In this document: positions 11,321 through 21,699 of the stretch, one piece after another
Position numbering within the stretch: position 1 is the stretch's first letter
Layout: each line of letters starts with the position of its first letter
Assembly (NCBI GenBank): GCA_028023455.1
Contig: JAQFVV010000071.1
Location: 5,410,650 to 5,474,649, forward strand
Length of the DNA: 64,000 bases
DNA from: Epiperipatus broadwayi
Taxonomy: Eukaryota; Onychophora; Udeonychophora; Euonychophora; Peripatidae
Direction of reading: 5' to 3'
The notes under the pieces: model-generated
What the model saw: the letters and a program-made list of their open reading frames with translations, nothing else
What the model was told of the DNA's origin: nothing
Database searches by the model: none
Program-made: the position numbers and the translations under genes

Positions 11321-11348
11321 ATGCTATTTTTGATATCAAAAATAGCAT
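11321..11348. repeat. Perfect 28-bp palindrome
   Basis: ATGCTATTTTTGAT is followed at once by its exact complement, with no spacer. It is the third palindrome in a row in the 3' subterminal region of the hAT element. Confidence 0.93.
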
Positions 11349-11490
11349 TACATCGTGCATTCTTTCTAAAAATCATGACTTTTTTAAAATGCCACGGGAC
11401 ACGGTCGGGTCACCTTAGTAAACATACATATTGACAGGGGCGCCAAAATCAAATTTGCATGCGGGCGCCTAGTACCCAGCGCCGGCCCTG

Positions 11491-11498
11491 ACTAACCG
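11491..11498. repeat. hAT target-site duplication, right copy
   Basis: ACTAACCG lies immediately after the right terminal inverted repeat and is identical to 6902-6909. Confidence 0.93.
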
Positions 11499-11954
11499 AA
11501 TCAAATCTTTATGATAGGAAAAAATGTTTTAAATATAATTTACCAATATCGAATTCATTAAAAAAAATTCACTATACACGGTGATGTTTGTGACAATGTT
11601 CTACAACATCCTGGATAAAACTACCCATGTAAGAAGCAGAGTTCTGCTTGATAATGACTGCAGTAGGTAAATAATATTGTTTTTAATTATTTTAGAGCTT
11701 ACAAACAGTTAAGTTGTTTTACTCAACTTAAAAAACATTATTTAATATTTATGAGAGAAAAAAATATTTCAGGGTGCAAATAACATCGGCATGAATATTC
11801 TTGCCAGTAAATAATGCCAGCATTTATATTTCAATCTACGTACCAATTATTGTTACTTTTGAGTAGAAAATATTTTTCTGTTCATGTTTATATCTTGGAA
11901 ATTAGAACAACTCTTAAACGTCAAAGTCTGTTATTTCTCGAATTACTTCAGTTT
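11499..11954. other. AT-rich stretch after the hAT element, nothing recognised
   Basis: This continues the target sequence beyond the right duplication. No coding or repeat pattern was recognised. Confidence 0.35.
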
Positions 11955-12155
11955 TAAATATTCCATAGTTGGGCTGATCATATTGCTAGAATAGATGATA
12001 ACAGATGAACAGACCTAGAAAGAGATCACATGTGAGATGGATAGATGAATTAAGGAAGTGTGCAGGGATGATGTAGAGAAGAGAGGCTAGAAATCAGAGA
12101 AGATGGACTGAACTTGGAGAGACCTTCATCTTGCAATGGATTGATCATAGTTTAA
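11955..12155 (+). mobile_element. RTE-like LINE, 3' end fragment
   Basis: The reading frame gives WADHIARIDDNR (family block WxGHIARxxDNRW), then in a shifted frame RKRSHVRWIDELRK, then ETFILQWIDHS near 12122-12150. The order and spacing match the last 60 residues of RTE-like endonuclease/reverse transcriptases. Everything upstream is missing. An ATGATG-type tail follows at about 12158, as expected for this clade. Confidence 0.72.
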
Positions 12156-12984
12156 TAATGATGATTTATTTCAGAGTGCATGATTTAATTGATATTCTTG
12201 TATTAGGAAGTTAATAAATGATGATGAATTAATTAGAATTGTATTAAATTCACTGTATCTATACATATTAATGCTTTTCATCAAAGTAAAAAATATTAAT
12301 TCTTTTCAAATAATTAAAACTATATATACACACACACAAAAGAGAGAGTCTCTTTTTTCAAAAGATAATTATTTAAGCCCAAATATTTTTCAACATTTTA
12401 AATGTCTAATTTCTTTTTGAAAAAATGCATTACTTTGTAATTTTATATTCTAAAAATAAAATCATGCATACCAATTTACAAAGTACTGCTCTTTATAATA
12501 ATTAATTGGTACATGTAACGGATTGCAGGACCAACTACATTGAACTTACCAGCCAAAATCATAGTTTTATATTCATAATTTTTAAGCAGATAAGAAAATA
12601 AACCAAATTCATATCTAATATTTAAGCTGATAAAAGGATTGCAAATCAGAATAATGATTAGATCTAAGACAAATTTTTAAATCAATGAGATGTTTTTAAT
12701 GGTTATGTTAGAATTAGCTTAGTGGAACTATAAGTAATATTTTGCTAATTTAATTTCTTTCATTCCTAGATTTAGCATTGTTCTTATCTGTTTATAACAA
12801 TGAATAAACACAATTTAATGCTATGTAACTGAAACAGGTGTAACATCACCTGCCACTGAGTTATGTGAATATCATTTATTTATCTTTCTATCCTTTCATA
12901 GTTGATTGATGTTTATATAACTCAGAGGGAAGTGTATTTACATCTGTTTATAAGCATAGTTATCAAATGAAGGGTTGATTTTAT
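12156..12984. other. AT-rich stretch, nothing recognised
   Basis: No coding pattern. A short (CA)n and (GA)n run lies at 12328-12347. Confidence 0.35.
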
Positions 12985-13425
12985 TTGTTATCTGTTTGTA
13001 AATTAAGAGTATAAACTTAGGTGGCATATTTGACAGAACAGAGGCAAAACTCCATACAGTAGTGCCACCCAGTGTAAACCAGAGTAATCAGGGGGTGCAA
13101 GAAGATTTGTGCAGCAAATTCTTATCTAATGCCTACTCATCCAATATCCCCATACTAGTTTCTAGCTTGTGGCTTTTATCAGTGAGGAATCGTGGATCTG
13201 AAAGCACTGTACCTAAATCTTAGGATCCAGTGCAACCCTCCAGCGCCACCTTTTGCCTTTTTATTTAACTATAAAGCTATGAGTCCAAAATGAAAATATA
13301 ATAATAATGTTTCAAATCCAAACTCATTTGCTAGCTTGCACTGGGTGGCGTTACTGTATGGAGAGTTTTGTCTCTGTTTTAACAGCTTGCACAAGCATAG
13401 GGAATGTGATCATGTGATGTTTTCT
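12985..13425. repeat. Family 2 palindromic element
   Basis: The left half starts near ACAGAGGCAAAACTCCATAC (13034) and the right half ends with CTGTATGGAGAGTTTTG and GTGATCATGTGATG (to about 13421), so the ends are inverted repeats. The same outer and inner blocks recur at 23515, 26985, 36800, 51142, 57715, 58900 and 59630. The left half holds the hammerhead-like motif at 13139-13197; in this copy the matching right half has lost it. No open frame. Confidence 0.8.
13139..13197 (-). ncRNA. Hammerhead-like relic, family 2
   Basis: On the minus strand: CCUCA, CUGAUAA (G8 lost), AAGCC-ACA-AGCUA, GAAA, ACUAGU, A, UGGGG, AUA, UUGGAU. The layout equals the better copy at 59705-59763. The core change makes it inactive. 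Confidence 0.5.
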
Positions 13426-14039
13426 TGCATATTTGGTTAGCATATTAAGTGTAGATTATTTTATAATTTGTTATATATGCCAATTTTGTGTTACCTACAT
13501 TTGTATTTGTTATGTAGTGAATTTTGGAAGTTTTCAAGATTTGTAAAAATATAGTAACCAATTCTATCTTACAGATGCAAATTAAATCCGATTTTAACAA
13601 AAGCATAATAATGTCAGTACCTGTAAAAAATGTTTTTAGATTTATTATGGTGATGATTTATGTTCTATTCATCAGCATAGATGTCAGATGATGTGTAGAT
13701 TTTTTTATTTTATCAGCTTGTATATTGTAAGAATAAAATAAATGGTATATTTGGTTAGTACTTTAAATATACTTTGTTATAGAAATTTGTTATATGTACC
13801 AGTTTATTATTATGCAAATTCATGTTTGATATACATAAATTATATTACCATAGTCAATGATAATAAGTAACCAATAGAATATCAGCAATCCATTGTCAAG
13901 GAAACACCCAGATAATAAATAGAAATCTATTTATTAGATGAATATTGCCTTGCTGATAAATTAGTTTATTCAGCATTGGAAGGGGTAAATGTGATTAACA
14001 TATGACAACTAATCAGCTGTTGGCACTTATGGTTAACTG

Positions 14040-15300
14040 TTTCAAATTGGCATTTACTATTGTTTCACCTGGTGTAAATTTTGGAAAATGTTCACCTTTT
14101 TTACTTCTGTATAAAAACTTTATTTTGTATTAAAACTCAATAAATTGGACTTCATTTTTTTAACATTTAATTTTATAAGTGAATAATAATCTAAACCAAT
14201 CATATTTGACCTTTTTGAATGTTTAAAACCTGACATGTAAATATGAACAAAGGATGTAATTATATGACACAATAGTCATACATCGATGTGAAAATAAACT
14301 TCCTTAAAATGCAAACAAATTTTAAAGTTTTTTTCTTTAAATGCAAACAAACAATAAAATCTATTAAACTCTGCATTAAAATCTAATATGTGCTTTATAA
14401 TTATTACAATATTTGAAAAGATTTTAATATTGTGTCAGAATGTTAAATATGCTGTTATTGTCTTTGTTTATATTACAGGTAAGTTTATTACCTTCTATTT
14501 TTAAAAATATAAGATAAATGAATAAATTGAAAGTGTACATATGTATTTCTTTTTTGTTTTAAATAATTATCAACCAATTAGTATGTAAAGATAATCAAAA
14601 AATATTTTTATTAGAAATAAAAAGGCTTTAATCTTTTTCCACATGTGCCTTAAACATTTATATAATAGCCAAATGATGTAATTTTTGACTATAGAGGGAG
14701 CTCTCAAACCTCAACACAAGATAGGGACTTTATAAAGATAAGAATAACTGTCTTATCTTTAACCTATATTCTTACTTATATAGGCTAATCTGAAGCATTT
14801 TGAGTTGAGAGCGTGAAGAAATTATTCTCTTCTCATTTAAATCCATTATTTCTTTTTATAAATTAACTTATATGAAATTTTGCAATTAACAGCATGTTGA
14901 TATTAAGATCTTTTTTAAAGGAAATATAGAAACTAATGTAATGATTGGCTATTGTATAAATGTTTAAGATGCATAAGGAAAAAGGTTAAAGCCTTTCTCT
15001 TTCCAATTGCACACAGCCTGTGTGCTCAATAAATAATTAGAACATTACACAAATATTTTATAAGTAAGCAAAAATATCTTATACATTTTTATTCCAAACA
15101 CTTCATGAAATATAGACCAGAAGAAAGTGAAGATTTTCTGAGTGTTTTTTTTCTGTTGTAAACAACACTAGATCTTAGATGATTGTCCATAAGTTAATAA
15201 CTTCTTTGAATTTTGTTGCCAATTAAAATATCAAAAAAGCAGTAAGGTGAATCTTTAAAAAACAATCATGAGTTTTCTGAGGGAAACACCTAATGATTCC
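14040..15300. repeat. Family 4 dispersed repeat, copy 1 (interrupted)
   Basis: The blocks GGAAAATGTTCACC...CTGTATAAAAACTTTATTT...ACTCAATAAATTGG, then ATGAATAATAAT, then AATATTTGAAAA, recur in the same order at 35240-35960 and 37015-37800. The right part (15100-15300: GTAAACAAC, AAAGCAGTA, CTGAGGGAAACACC) matches 37540-37570 and 37770-37810. The MITE at 14621-14996 interrupts it. Non-coding, with many indels. It follows a family 2 element here and at 36800, so the two may belong to one larger repeat. Confidence 0.55.
14621..14996. repeat. MITE-like inverted repeat element
   Basis: The left arm AAAGGCTTTAATC...AAACATTTATATAATAGCC (14621-14674) pairs with the right arm at 14944-14996 over about 52 bp. 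A second inverted repeat lies inside (CTCTCAAACCTCAAC near 14702 with GTTGAGAG near 14805). It resembles the small insertion at 37558-37710 (AAGGCTATAA...ACATGTGCCTT). Non-autonomous; superfamily not determined. Confidence 0.7.
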
Positions 15301-15321
15301 CAGAAAATATGAAAATGATAA

Positions 15322-15454
15322 TATATATAAAAACCATTATACAATTACAAATATACAGTAATGATATCATTTTGAAGTTTGCTATTATTGAGATATAGAC
15401 TTTTAAACAGAGGGCATTACTGGATATTTGTAATTGTATAATGGTTTATATATT
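15322..15454. repeat. Small palindromic MITE-like element
   Basis: The arms TATATAAAAACCATTATACA...CAGTAATG (15323-15363) and CATTACTGG...ATGGTTTATATAT (15415-15454) pair over about 38 bp with few mismatches around a 50-bp loop. Confidence 0.75.
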
Positions 15455-17180
15455 TGTATAATTATTTCAGTTAGTGTTTACAGTAACTTTCTTTTCATAT
15501 ATATATATATATTGTACCGGATTGAACCGCTGAAGCCACTTACTTATATGTATATATAAGTTTTGGCCGGTTTCAAACTCCTTCCTAATACATTTATAAT
15601 CTTATAAATGTTACGGGGACGAACCGGCACATTCGAGCAAAATGGGAGATTTTATTGATAGCTTTAACTATCAACAATGGCCCATCTTGGCTGCTAGATT
15701 CAAACCCCTACTATCCAAATACTTTATTTGTTTTGGGGTAAACCCTGGGGCGCCAGCTAGTCTGATGACTAACATATTCAGGCAGTAGGCTCATAATCCA
15801 GTGCTCAAAACATTCCCTAAAACTAGCTCAGTCTAATTTTAATTCAATAACAAAATTATACAAAATTAGTGGTGGAAAGAATTAATAAGAAGGTTGGAAA
15901 AAGAATTGACCGACAAATAAAGTTTAAGTTTGAAGGCATTTTATTTTAATTAACATTAATTAAGTTTAAAGATAATTTATTACCAAACATTACTTGACTA
16001 AATTTAAACATCTTTATAAATCTGATTTAACACACGCACATTTTTAAAGTAACCCATTATAACATATATCTGGTGAAAAGCATAAATAATATGTGAGTGA
16101 CATCATTAAATTATCTCACATACCCACACATGCATATCAATAGTTCATTTTATGCATGCTTAAGAGTTCAAATTACTTTACTCAGTAGGATTGATGAATT
16201 ACAGCGATGGCTACTACATATAACTGAGAATAATAAAATGTTTACCTAGGATTTTTGAACATAGATTTAGAATTTTGTTTCCTTCTTGTTTGTTGCTTCT
16301 TCCAGCCAGCTGGGACATTTCCTTGATGAGTTTGGTTATTCTTCATGATTATTATTTCTGGAGACAGTTGAATATTGATGGAGGATTTCTGAGCTGTTAA
16401 GTAGACATTATTTCACGGGCAGGTCTTGCTGATCTTTTTGGACTAAGGGCTGAACGAAGAGTGTATATTTCCATAAGATGCTCAACAATGCATTTCGGTT
16501 TAAACAAGACTGACACTGAAAACTAGGCTGAAAACTGCAAACTCAAACTGGACATCCAATAAAAATCTAACTATTTATATATGTGAATTGTTTTTGTTTT
16601 AATATCCTCTGGCAGTAATTAATCCTATGACAACGTGTTTTTTGATTGATTGTTTAATTAGTAGTAGCTATTTCAAAATGTGTTGTTTTCATATCTTTAA
16701 TTAGTAGCTCACCGCTGTGTTGTTAAATACATTTCATTTCAATATTTATTTTCATGTGTTTTTCAATATGATTTTAACACACATTTATCATATCTCTTAT
16801 TAACAAGCTTACATTTATTTACATTCGCACGCACATATATATTTTACTATCCTAAAATCAAAAATAATTTTAAGATTATTTTTCTTCTTTAATTTAAATG
16901 AAGAGATTTATATATTTTTTAAACCTTTTAAATTGTATTTCATCTAATAATAATAAACTCTTTACTTCCTTTTAAAACCTTTAGTTTAACTTGTCTAACC
17001 AAGACTCCTCTCATCTCTTTTAATGAATCAATTTTAACTTTTATTTCAAAACTAATGATAGAAAACTATTTGACTCTTATCTTTTCGAAAACAAACTGTA
17101 ATACACTCTTCAGCATTTAAATACATTTTTCTTTCATGAAAGATTATTTTAATAATTTTTTTTTTTAGATAAATTAGTAT
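15455..17180. other. No gene recognised; CG-containing segments at 15515-15770 and 16230-16560
   Basis: The segment 15515-15770 contains several CG dinucleotides (GTACCGGATTGAACCGC, GTTACGGGGACGAACC, GGGGCGCCAGC) unlike its surroundings. The minus strand of GGATTGAACC is B-box-like. It may be an LTR or another repeat, but I find no matching second copy. The segment 16230-16560 is closer to balanced composition and has no open frame of note. Confidence 0.35.
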
Positions 17181-17279
17181 GTGCCAATTTGGCCTTGGCA
17201 CAATATATATATATATATTGTATTGTTATATGCCAATTTGGCCTTGGCACAATATATATATATATATTGTATTGTTATA
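17181..17279. repeat. Tandem duplication, 49-bp unit, two copies
   Basis: TGCCAATTTGGCCTTGGCAC followed by a (TA) run and ATTGTATTGTTATA occurs at 17182 and again at 17231. Each unit contains a small hairpin (GTGCCAA with TTGGCAC). The copies are almost identical, so the duplication is recent. Confidence 0.9.
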
Positions 17280-17329
17280 TTGGTATAGCATGTGATGGGC
17301 ATTCTACCATAAAAAAAGATTGCTAAGAG

Positions 17330-17565
17330 AAATTTTTTTTAATGATTTCTTTATTTTCCTGACAGTTTCAACTGTCCTGCAGTCTTCAAACAGAGTGATA
17401 TTAAATTCCTCTACCTTTAAAAAAAGGGTTATTATAAGCAATATATATGAATATATGAAGAAATGCAAAGAATGTAAAAGGAGAAAAATAAGAATATTTT
17501 TTTTCTTCATATGTCAAATGTGTTGACTGGGAAGTGAACCCATGCTTGACAAAAAATAAGAATAT
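17330..17565. repeat. Retroelement 3'-tail-like motif and SINE scrap
   Basis: On the minus strand near 17359-17391 it reads GAAGACTGCAGGACAGTTGAAACTG, matching GAAGACTGCTGGACAGTCGAAACTG on the plus strand at 57023-57047. Such GAAG...CGAAAC motifs are common in the 3' regions of LINE- and Penelope-type elements. The adjacent segment (17430-17500) matches 57108-57160 in direct orientation. At 17505-17555 a minus-strand GTTCACTTCCCAGTC is a scrap of the tRNA-Val-like SINE. Confidence 0.5.
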
Positions 17566-18793
17566 TGCTGAGAGAAAAGTATATTTTATAAAATATAATT
17601 AACAATATATAAAAAATAGATTTTTTTATTTAATAAACAATTATTATTTTATTGTAACTATTCTGATAATCAAAGAAAATGTACATGCAGATTTTTTTAA
17701 GATAAGAAAAAGATGTAATTAACTGTAATTAGAGAGGAAGGGAGGTATAATTTTTCTTCTGTCCCTAATTAAATATGGCCAATCAGAATGTTAATCACCA
17801 GTATAAACTTAGTAAATGAAAAAGGAAAAAAAATAGAGTATGTATATAATTAATCATTGCTTAAATTTTGTAAAGTGTTCGTTCATTTTGGTTGATGAAA
17901 TTATGGGTACTTAAGGATTACTCAACCGATGACGTTTTATACTTACCGATTTTTCTTCCGGCAAACATCATCGATGATAAGATGACAACATTGTCATGTC
18001 AACCAAGACACTGACATGATTGATCCAATTTTTGGATTTTTTTGACCCACAAGATTTAAAAATCAGAGAGAGCTTTGGGAAATTTTGTCATTTGTCTGTC
18101 TTTTGCTACTAGTCCACCGCAATGGACACTATTTGTAAGTAATTATCATTTTTGTTTTTAATAAATAATGCCATTTTGATGTATATTATTTTGTAAATTA
18201 TTCTGCAGTTATAAAAATTACAATTAATTAATTTTATTTTTAATTTCTGAATTATATCATACAGAAATTTTTTTTCCATAAATTCATTGGCAATTATAAA
18301 AATTACAGCTATGAGAGTAATACAATGTCTGATATACGCCGATCCTTTGGCTTGTCAAAAACATCGGAGGCTACCCCCTGCCAATTCCAGTGCTATGTGC
18401 TGTATTTTATAATTGAGCATAATATAGGGTGGTTTTATAAATTATAATATAGTTTTTTTTAGACTAGAACCTGTTTTTTATATTTTTAACATGAATAATT
18501 GAGTTAAATCACATCGCAAAATTTGTAAAGATAATATAATTTTTTCATACAAGTACATTTTTTTTTTTTTTTTTGTTAGACTGTTTTAATTAATTGTCCA
18601 GTTCGCCATTAATAATGCCAGATTCGCATTAAATCGGGAAAAGTGTTCTTTATTTGTATATTTATTTTAAATTAAAAAGAAATATGTACATATATCTGCA
18701 ATTATAATACAATTATTATATTAATTACTTTTAATTTCTAAATTATTTTGACACATGCATGTACATTTTTTTATTTTTTTAAATTTTTTTTTA
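17566..18793. other. AT-rich stretch with a possible short coding scrap at 18324-18389
   Basis: At 18324-18389 the plus strand reads MSDIRRSFGLSKTSEATPCQ, similar in style to the N-termini of some BED-finger transposases, but it is short and ends without a clear splice donor. The segment 17930-18130 has several CG dinucleotides and an ACATGACAATG-type inverted repeat. Nothing here can be called a gene. Confidence 0.3.
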
Positions 18794-18991
18794 GTATTTG
18801 CCAACCAATGACATATTGCCCTGAAGCCATATCAGTCTGATGTTGCAATCTTTAACGTGCCAGGTCCACGTGATCTGCGGACAAATTTTAGCTATTGCAT
18901 TTGTTTGTGAATCACTTGGAGACGTTATCTTAAAGATCGCAAGGTCAGACTGATATGGCTTCAGGGCAATACATCATCGGTTGGCAAATAC
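18794..18991. repeat. Palindromic MITE, about 46-bp near-perfect terminal inverted repeats
   Basis: GTATTTGCCAACC...GCCCTGAAGCCATATCAGTC at the left pairs with its complement ending GGTTGGCAAATAC at 18991, with very few mismatches. The arms continue less perfectly through GCAATCTTTAA with TTAAAGATCGC to about 65 bp. The centre contains CCAGGTCCACGTGATC. No clear target duplication is visible. Likely a non-autonomous DNA transposon. Confidence 0.8.
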
Positions 18992-20591
18992 GAAAGAACC
19001 AAATTATGTTAGTCCACAAACAAAACTGAAAGCTATATTAATGATAATATAAAACCATATATTGTATGTAAGTTATGATTAATATTATAAATGAATTGTA
19101 ATAAAAATAAGATTTGCGGGGGAATTAATTTTTTGAAGGGATAAAGAAAAGTGTGAATAGATACTTGCACAATGGAATCGAACCAGTGATATAAAAAGGT
19201 GACCCCAAGAACTTCAGTTCTTTCCATTTTTGCTTCATTAATATTGTTTATGAATTCTGCAAATTAAAGTGCTGTATTCTTCATTAAGCAGGGTATCACA
19301 GAGAAAGATCCAGAAAGCTGTAGAAAATTGTTTTGCTGCATGTTTGTTTTTACCTGTGAGATAATCCAAAATGGATGCACTGCTAAGCAAATACAATCAC
19401 TGATGACTTCTTTCTAGCCTAAAGTCAAAAGGATGATGTGAGTCAGAAATGTTGTACCTACATAATACTATGACCCTATCAAACTAATAAAAAAAATAAC
19501 ACTTCAACTGGACATAATAGATCACAAAGTTCATTGAAATAAAAACCCATAGCTATAGTATACACCTATTATATCAGTCATTTAACCCATTCAAAAAAAT
19601 AATAGGTAACATTAATGAGAGCTCTATACCTAACTTTAATGTTTATCTGAACTATTAATATAAACTTTTAATGAACTAATAAGACTGAACAACTAAACTT
19701 TATTATTGCTAACAGAATACTTAGTTAAATTTGTAATTAAGAATATGTTATATATCTATTCCATGTAATGTTGTGTCGGTATGTTAATGTTTAATAATAT
19801 TTAATAGGGTGGTATTAATAAATAATTTTGTATTTATAATATGTAATTACTTGTTTATTAAATCTATGTAGTAATTTAAATTCAACACTGTTCATTATTT
19901 AGATTACTCCATATATGAATGTTAAAACGTAACTAATTTTTAAACCTCCATAAATAGAAACCAGATAACTAAAACTTGTAATTATAAAGGAGAGAAATTC
20001 CATCTTTATTAATTAATGTTGTGACGGATGTGTTAGCTAATACGATCCACTGAACACTGGCATCTGAAACAAATAAATAAAAGCTGACACAAGTTATAGT
20101 TCTTTTTTATATCATATCATATAATATGATCAAGGTTTAGACTGACCAGGAAATATAATCGCGATATCACAAATGTTAATCTGTTATACTTGTGTGCGTA
20201 GTACAAATGATCAAAACCCCTTTAGTAACCAGGATCTATATAAATATAATTGAAAAATAACAAATGAAAAAGCTACGACCCGACACAATATAATGTTAAA
20301 TAGATCATTTAAATAGTAAATCCTGTTATAGCAAGTGAGACACATCCCTGTTAATTATTCACCAATACAATAATAAGAAAGTGATAACTACTTTCAAATT
20401 TAGTATTCTTTATATGTTTTTTTCACTCTTTATATGTTAAGAATATTATCTTGAACAACTGTGAGAATAAATCAATTATTTATTGAGAGTTATTTATTAA
20501 ACAGATTATTTTTATAAAGAAATTCCTTCTTATTTTAAACTTTGTAATAAATATTTAAATGGCAAGTATGTAATGAAAACGTTACAAAGTA
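18992..20591. other. AT-rich stretch, nothing firm; repeat scrap near 20293-20400
   Basis: The block GTTAAATAGATCATTTAAATAG at 20293 matches the right end of the MITE at 21518-21687 in reverse orientation, so 20293-20400 is probably a partial copy. The remainder shows no coding pattern. Confidence 0.4.
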
Positions 20592-20692
20592 ATATATAAT
20601 ATATAGGGGTTTGAACTCAGATTTTCACATGACCCTCAACCATCCATGCCATCTCATACCACTGATACACTTGATCACACACGTGTTGAAAA

Positions 20693-20757
20693 GATAAATA
20701 AGCACCAATATACATAGTTCGTGCTAAACCAGCACTCGTCAGTTGGTCCAGATTATC
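20693..20757 (-). ncRNA. Hammerhead ribozyme relic, tandem copy 1
   Basis: On the minus strand: GAUAA, UCUGG, ACCAA, CUGACGA (position 7 may be any base), stem II GUGCU-GGUUU-AGCAC fully paired, GAAC, UAUGUAUA, UUGGU, then UUAUC. Stem II keeps the CG step proposed as ancestral. A15.1 is C here, so the stem III closing pair is lost. The outer stem I helix GAUAA/UUAUC is intact. Confidence 0.7.
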
Positions 20758-21177
20758 ATCTCCACACATATATACAATCAAAGCTCAGCTTATATTAAGA
20801 TAGCCAATCTTCATACTTTAATGGACAGGCTTCAAGCCACTCCACTCCACAACTCTTCAGCCATCCATTTCATTGAAAATCTGATGATGGAATGCTCAAA
20901 GCCCACCTGCAACCTTCTCATCATACCCTTGATAACCACAAGTCACTCTGATCCCTCATGTACAGGACATAATCCATTTGCATACATATACAAGGAATGG
21001 GCAGACCGTAAAACACTGTATTTTGAAATATGAATTTTTTTACTACAATACAGATTTTTTCATATCTGCACTTCTATATGTAATATATAGGGGGTTTGAA
21101 CTCAGATTTTCACATGACCCTCAACCATCCATGCCATCTCATACAACTGATACACTTGATCACAAACATGGTGAAAA

Positions 21178-21242
21178 GATAAATAATCACCAATATACAT
21201 ATTTTGTGCTAAACTAGCACTCTTCAGTTGGTCCACATTATC
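21178..21242 (-). ncRNA. Hammerhead ribozyme relic, tandem copy 2
   Basis: On the minus strand: ACCAA, CUGAAGA (acceptable at position 7), stem II GUGCU-AGUUU-AGCAC, AAAA in place of GAAA, AUAUGUAUA, UUGGU, with GAUAA/UUAUC as outer stem. Loss of G12 should abolish cleavage. Confidence 0.7.
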
Positions 21243-21517
21243 ATCTCCACACATATATACAATCAAAGCTCAGCTTATATTAAGATAGCCAATCTTCATA
21301 ATGGACAGGCTTCAAACCACTCCATCCCACAACTCTTCAGCCATCCATTTCATTGAAAATCTGATGATGGAGTGCTCAAAGCCTACCTTCGTGCCAACCT
21401 TCTCATCCTACCCATGTTGACCACAAGTTACTCTGACTCCAGGAAATAATTCATTTACATACATATACAAGGGATGGGCAGACCTTAAAGCACTATATTT
21501 TGAAATATGAATTTATA

Positions 21518-21687
21518 TTAAATGATTATTTAAATAGTAAATGTTGTTTTAGTAAATGGGACAAACACCCCTATTAGTCATCCAAAATATGACAATAAGT
21601 TGCTAATAATGGCTGCCACTTATTATTGTATAATTGGATGACTACTGGTAATATGGGTCTCATTTACTATTCAAATAATCTATTTAA
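21518..21687. repeat. MITE-like inverted repeat
   Basis: TTAAATGATTATTTAAATAG at the left pairs with CTATTCAAATAATCTATTTAA at the right. Further inside, TAGTCATCCAA pairs with TTGGATGACTA. It abuts the right end of the family 1 tandem pair. The ends resemble those of 53522-53659 (AAATAGTAAATC). Confidence 0.65.
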
Positions 21688-21699
21688 CATTATATATTG

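Larger units (their letters stand above)
6910..11490 (+). mobile_element. Complete hAT DNA transposon (ZMYM1/DUF4371-type)
   Basis: The element is 4581 bp. It starts CAGGGCCGGCG (6910-6920) and ends with the exact complement CGCCGGCCCTG (11480-11490), an 11-bp terminal inverted repeat. The flanking 8-bp target duplication ACTAACCG (6902-6909 and 11491-11498) is perfect, as hAT elements make. Subterminal GCATGCGGGCGC occurs as a direct repeat at 6946-6957 and 11457-11468, and GCATGC is repeated in the left end; these are likely transposase-binding sites. The transposase is on the plus strand at 8116-10612. The perfect duplication and nearly open gene point to a recent insertion, by far the youngest autonomous element in the window. 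Confidence 0.95.
20592..21515 (-). repeat. Two tandem copies of the family 1 hammerhead repeat
   Basis: Copy 1 (about 20592-21062) and copy 2 (about 21078-21515) lie head to tail with a 485-bp period, measured both at GTTTGAACTCAG (20609 and 21094) and at the ribozyme (20757 and 21242). These are the longest units seen. Read on the minus strand, each holds AAATTCATATTTCAAAATA, a TGCCCATCC block, TCAGATTTTCAATGAAATGG, the hammerhead, and a tRNA-like end with GAGTTCAAACCC. Tandem units with one hammerhead each are the arrangement used by retrozymes, where cleavage at successive ribozymes releases a monomer. Confidence 0.8.

Noticed and set aside
15515-15770. LTR with primer-binding site at TGGGGCGCCAG
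   Set aside because: No second LTR copy, no polypurine tract and no gag or pol nearby.
15768-15774. CTGATGA at 15768 as a hammerhead core
   Set aside because: No GAAA with a pairing stem II follows within range.
18324-18389. MSDIRRSFG-type short exon of a BED-finger transposase
   Set aside because: Too short, no second exon or downstream domain found, and no convincing splice donor.
20743-21217. Open frames in the tandem repeat as a small protein family
   Set aside because: They lie antisense across or beside the hammerhead repeats, are not conserved between the two copies, and vary in frame.
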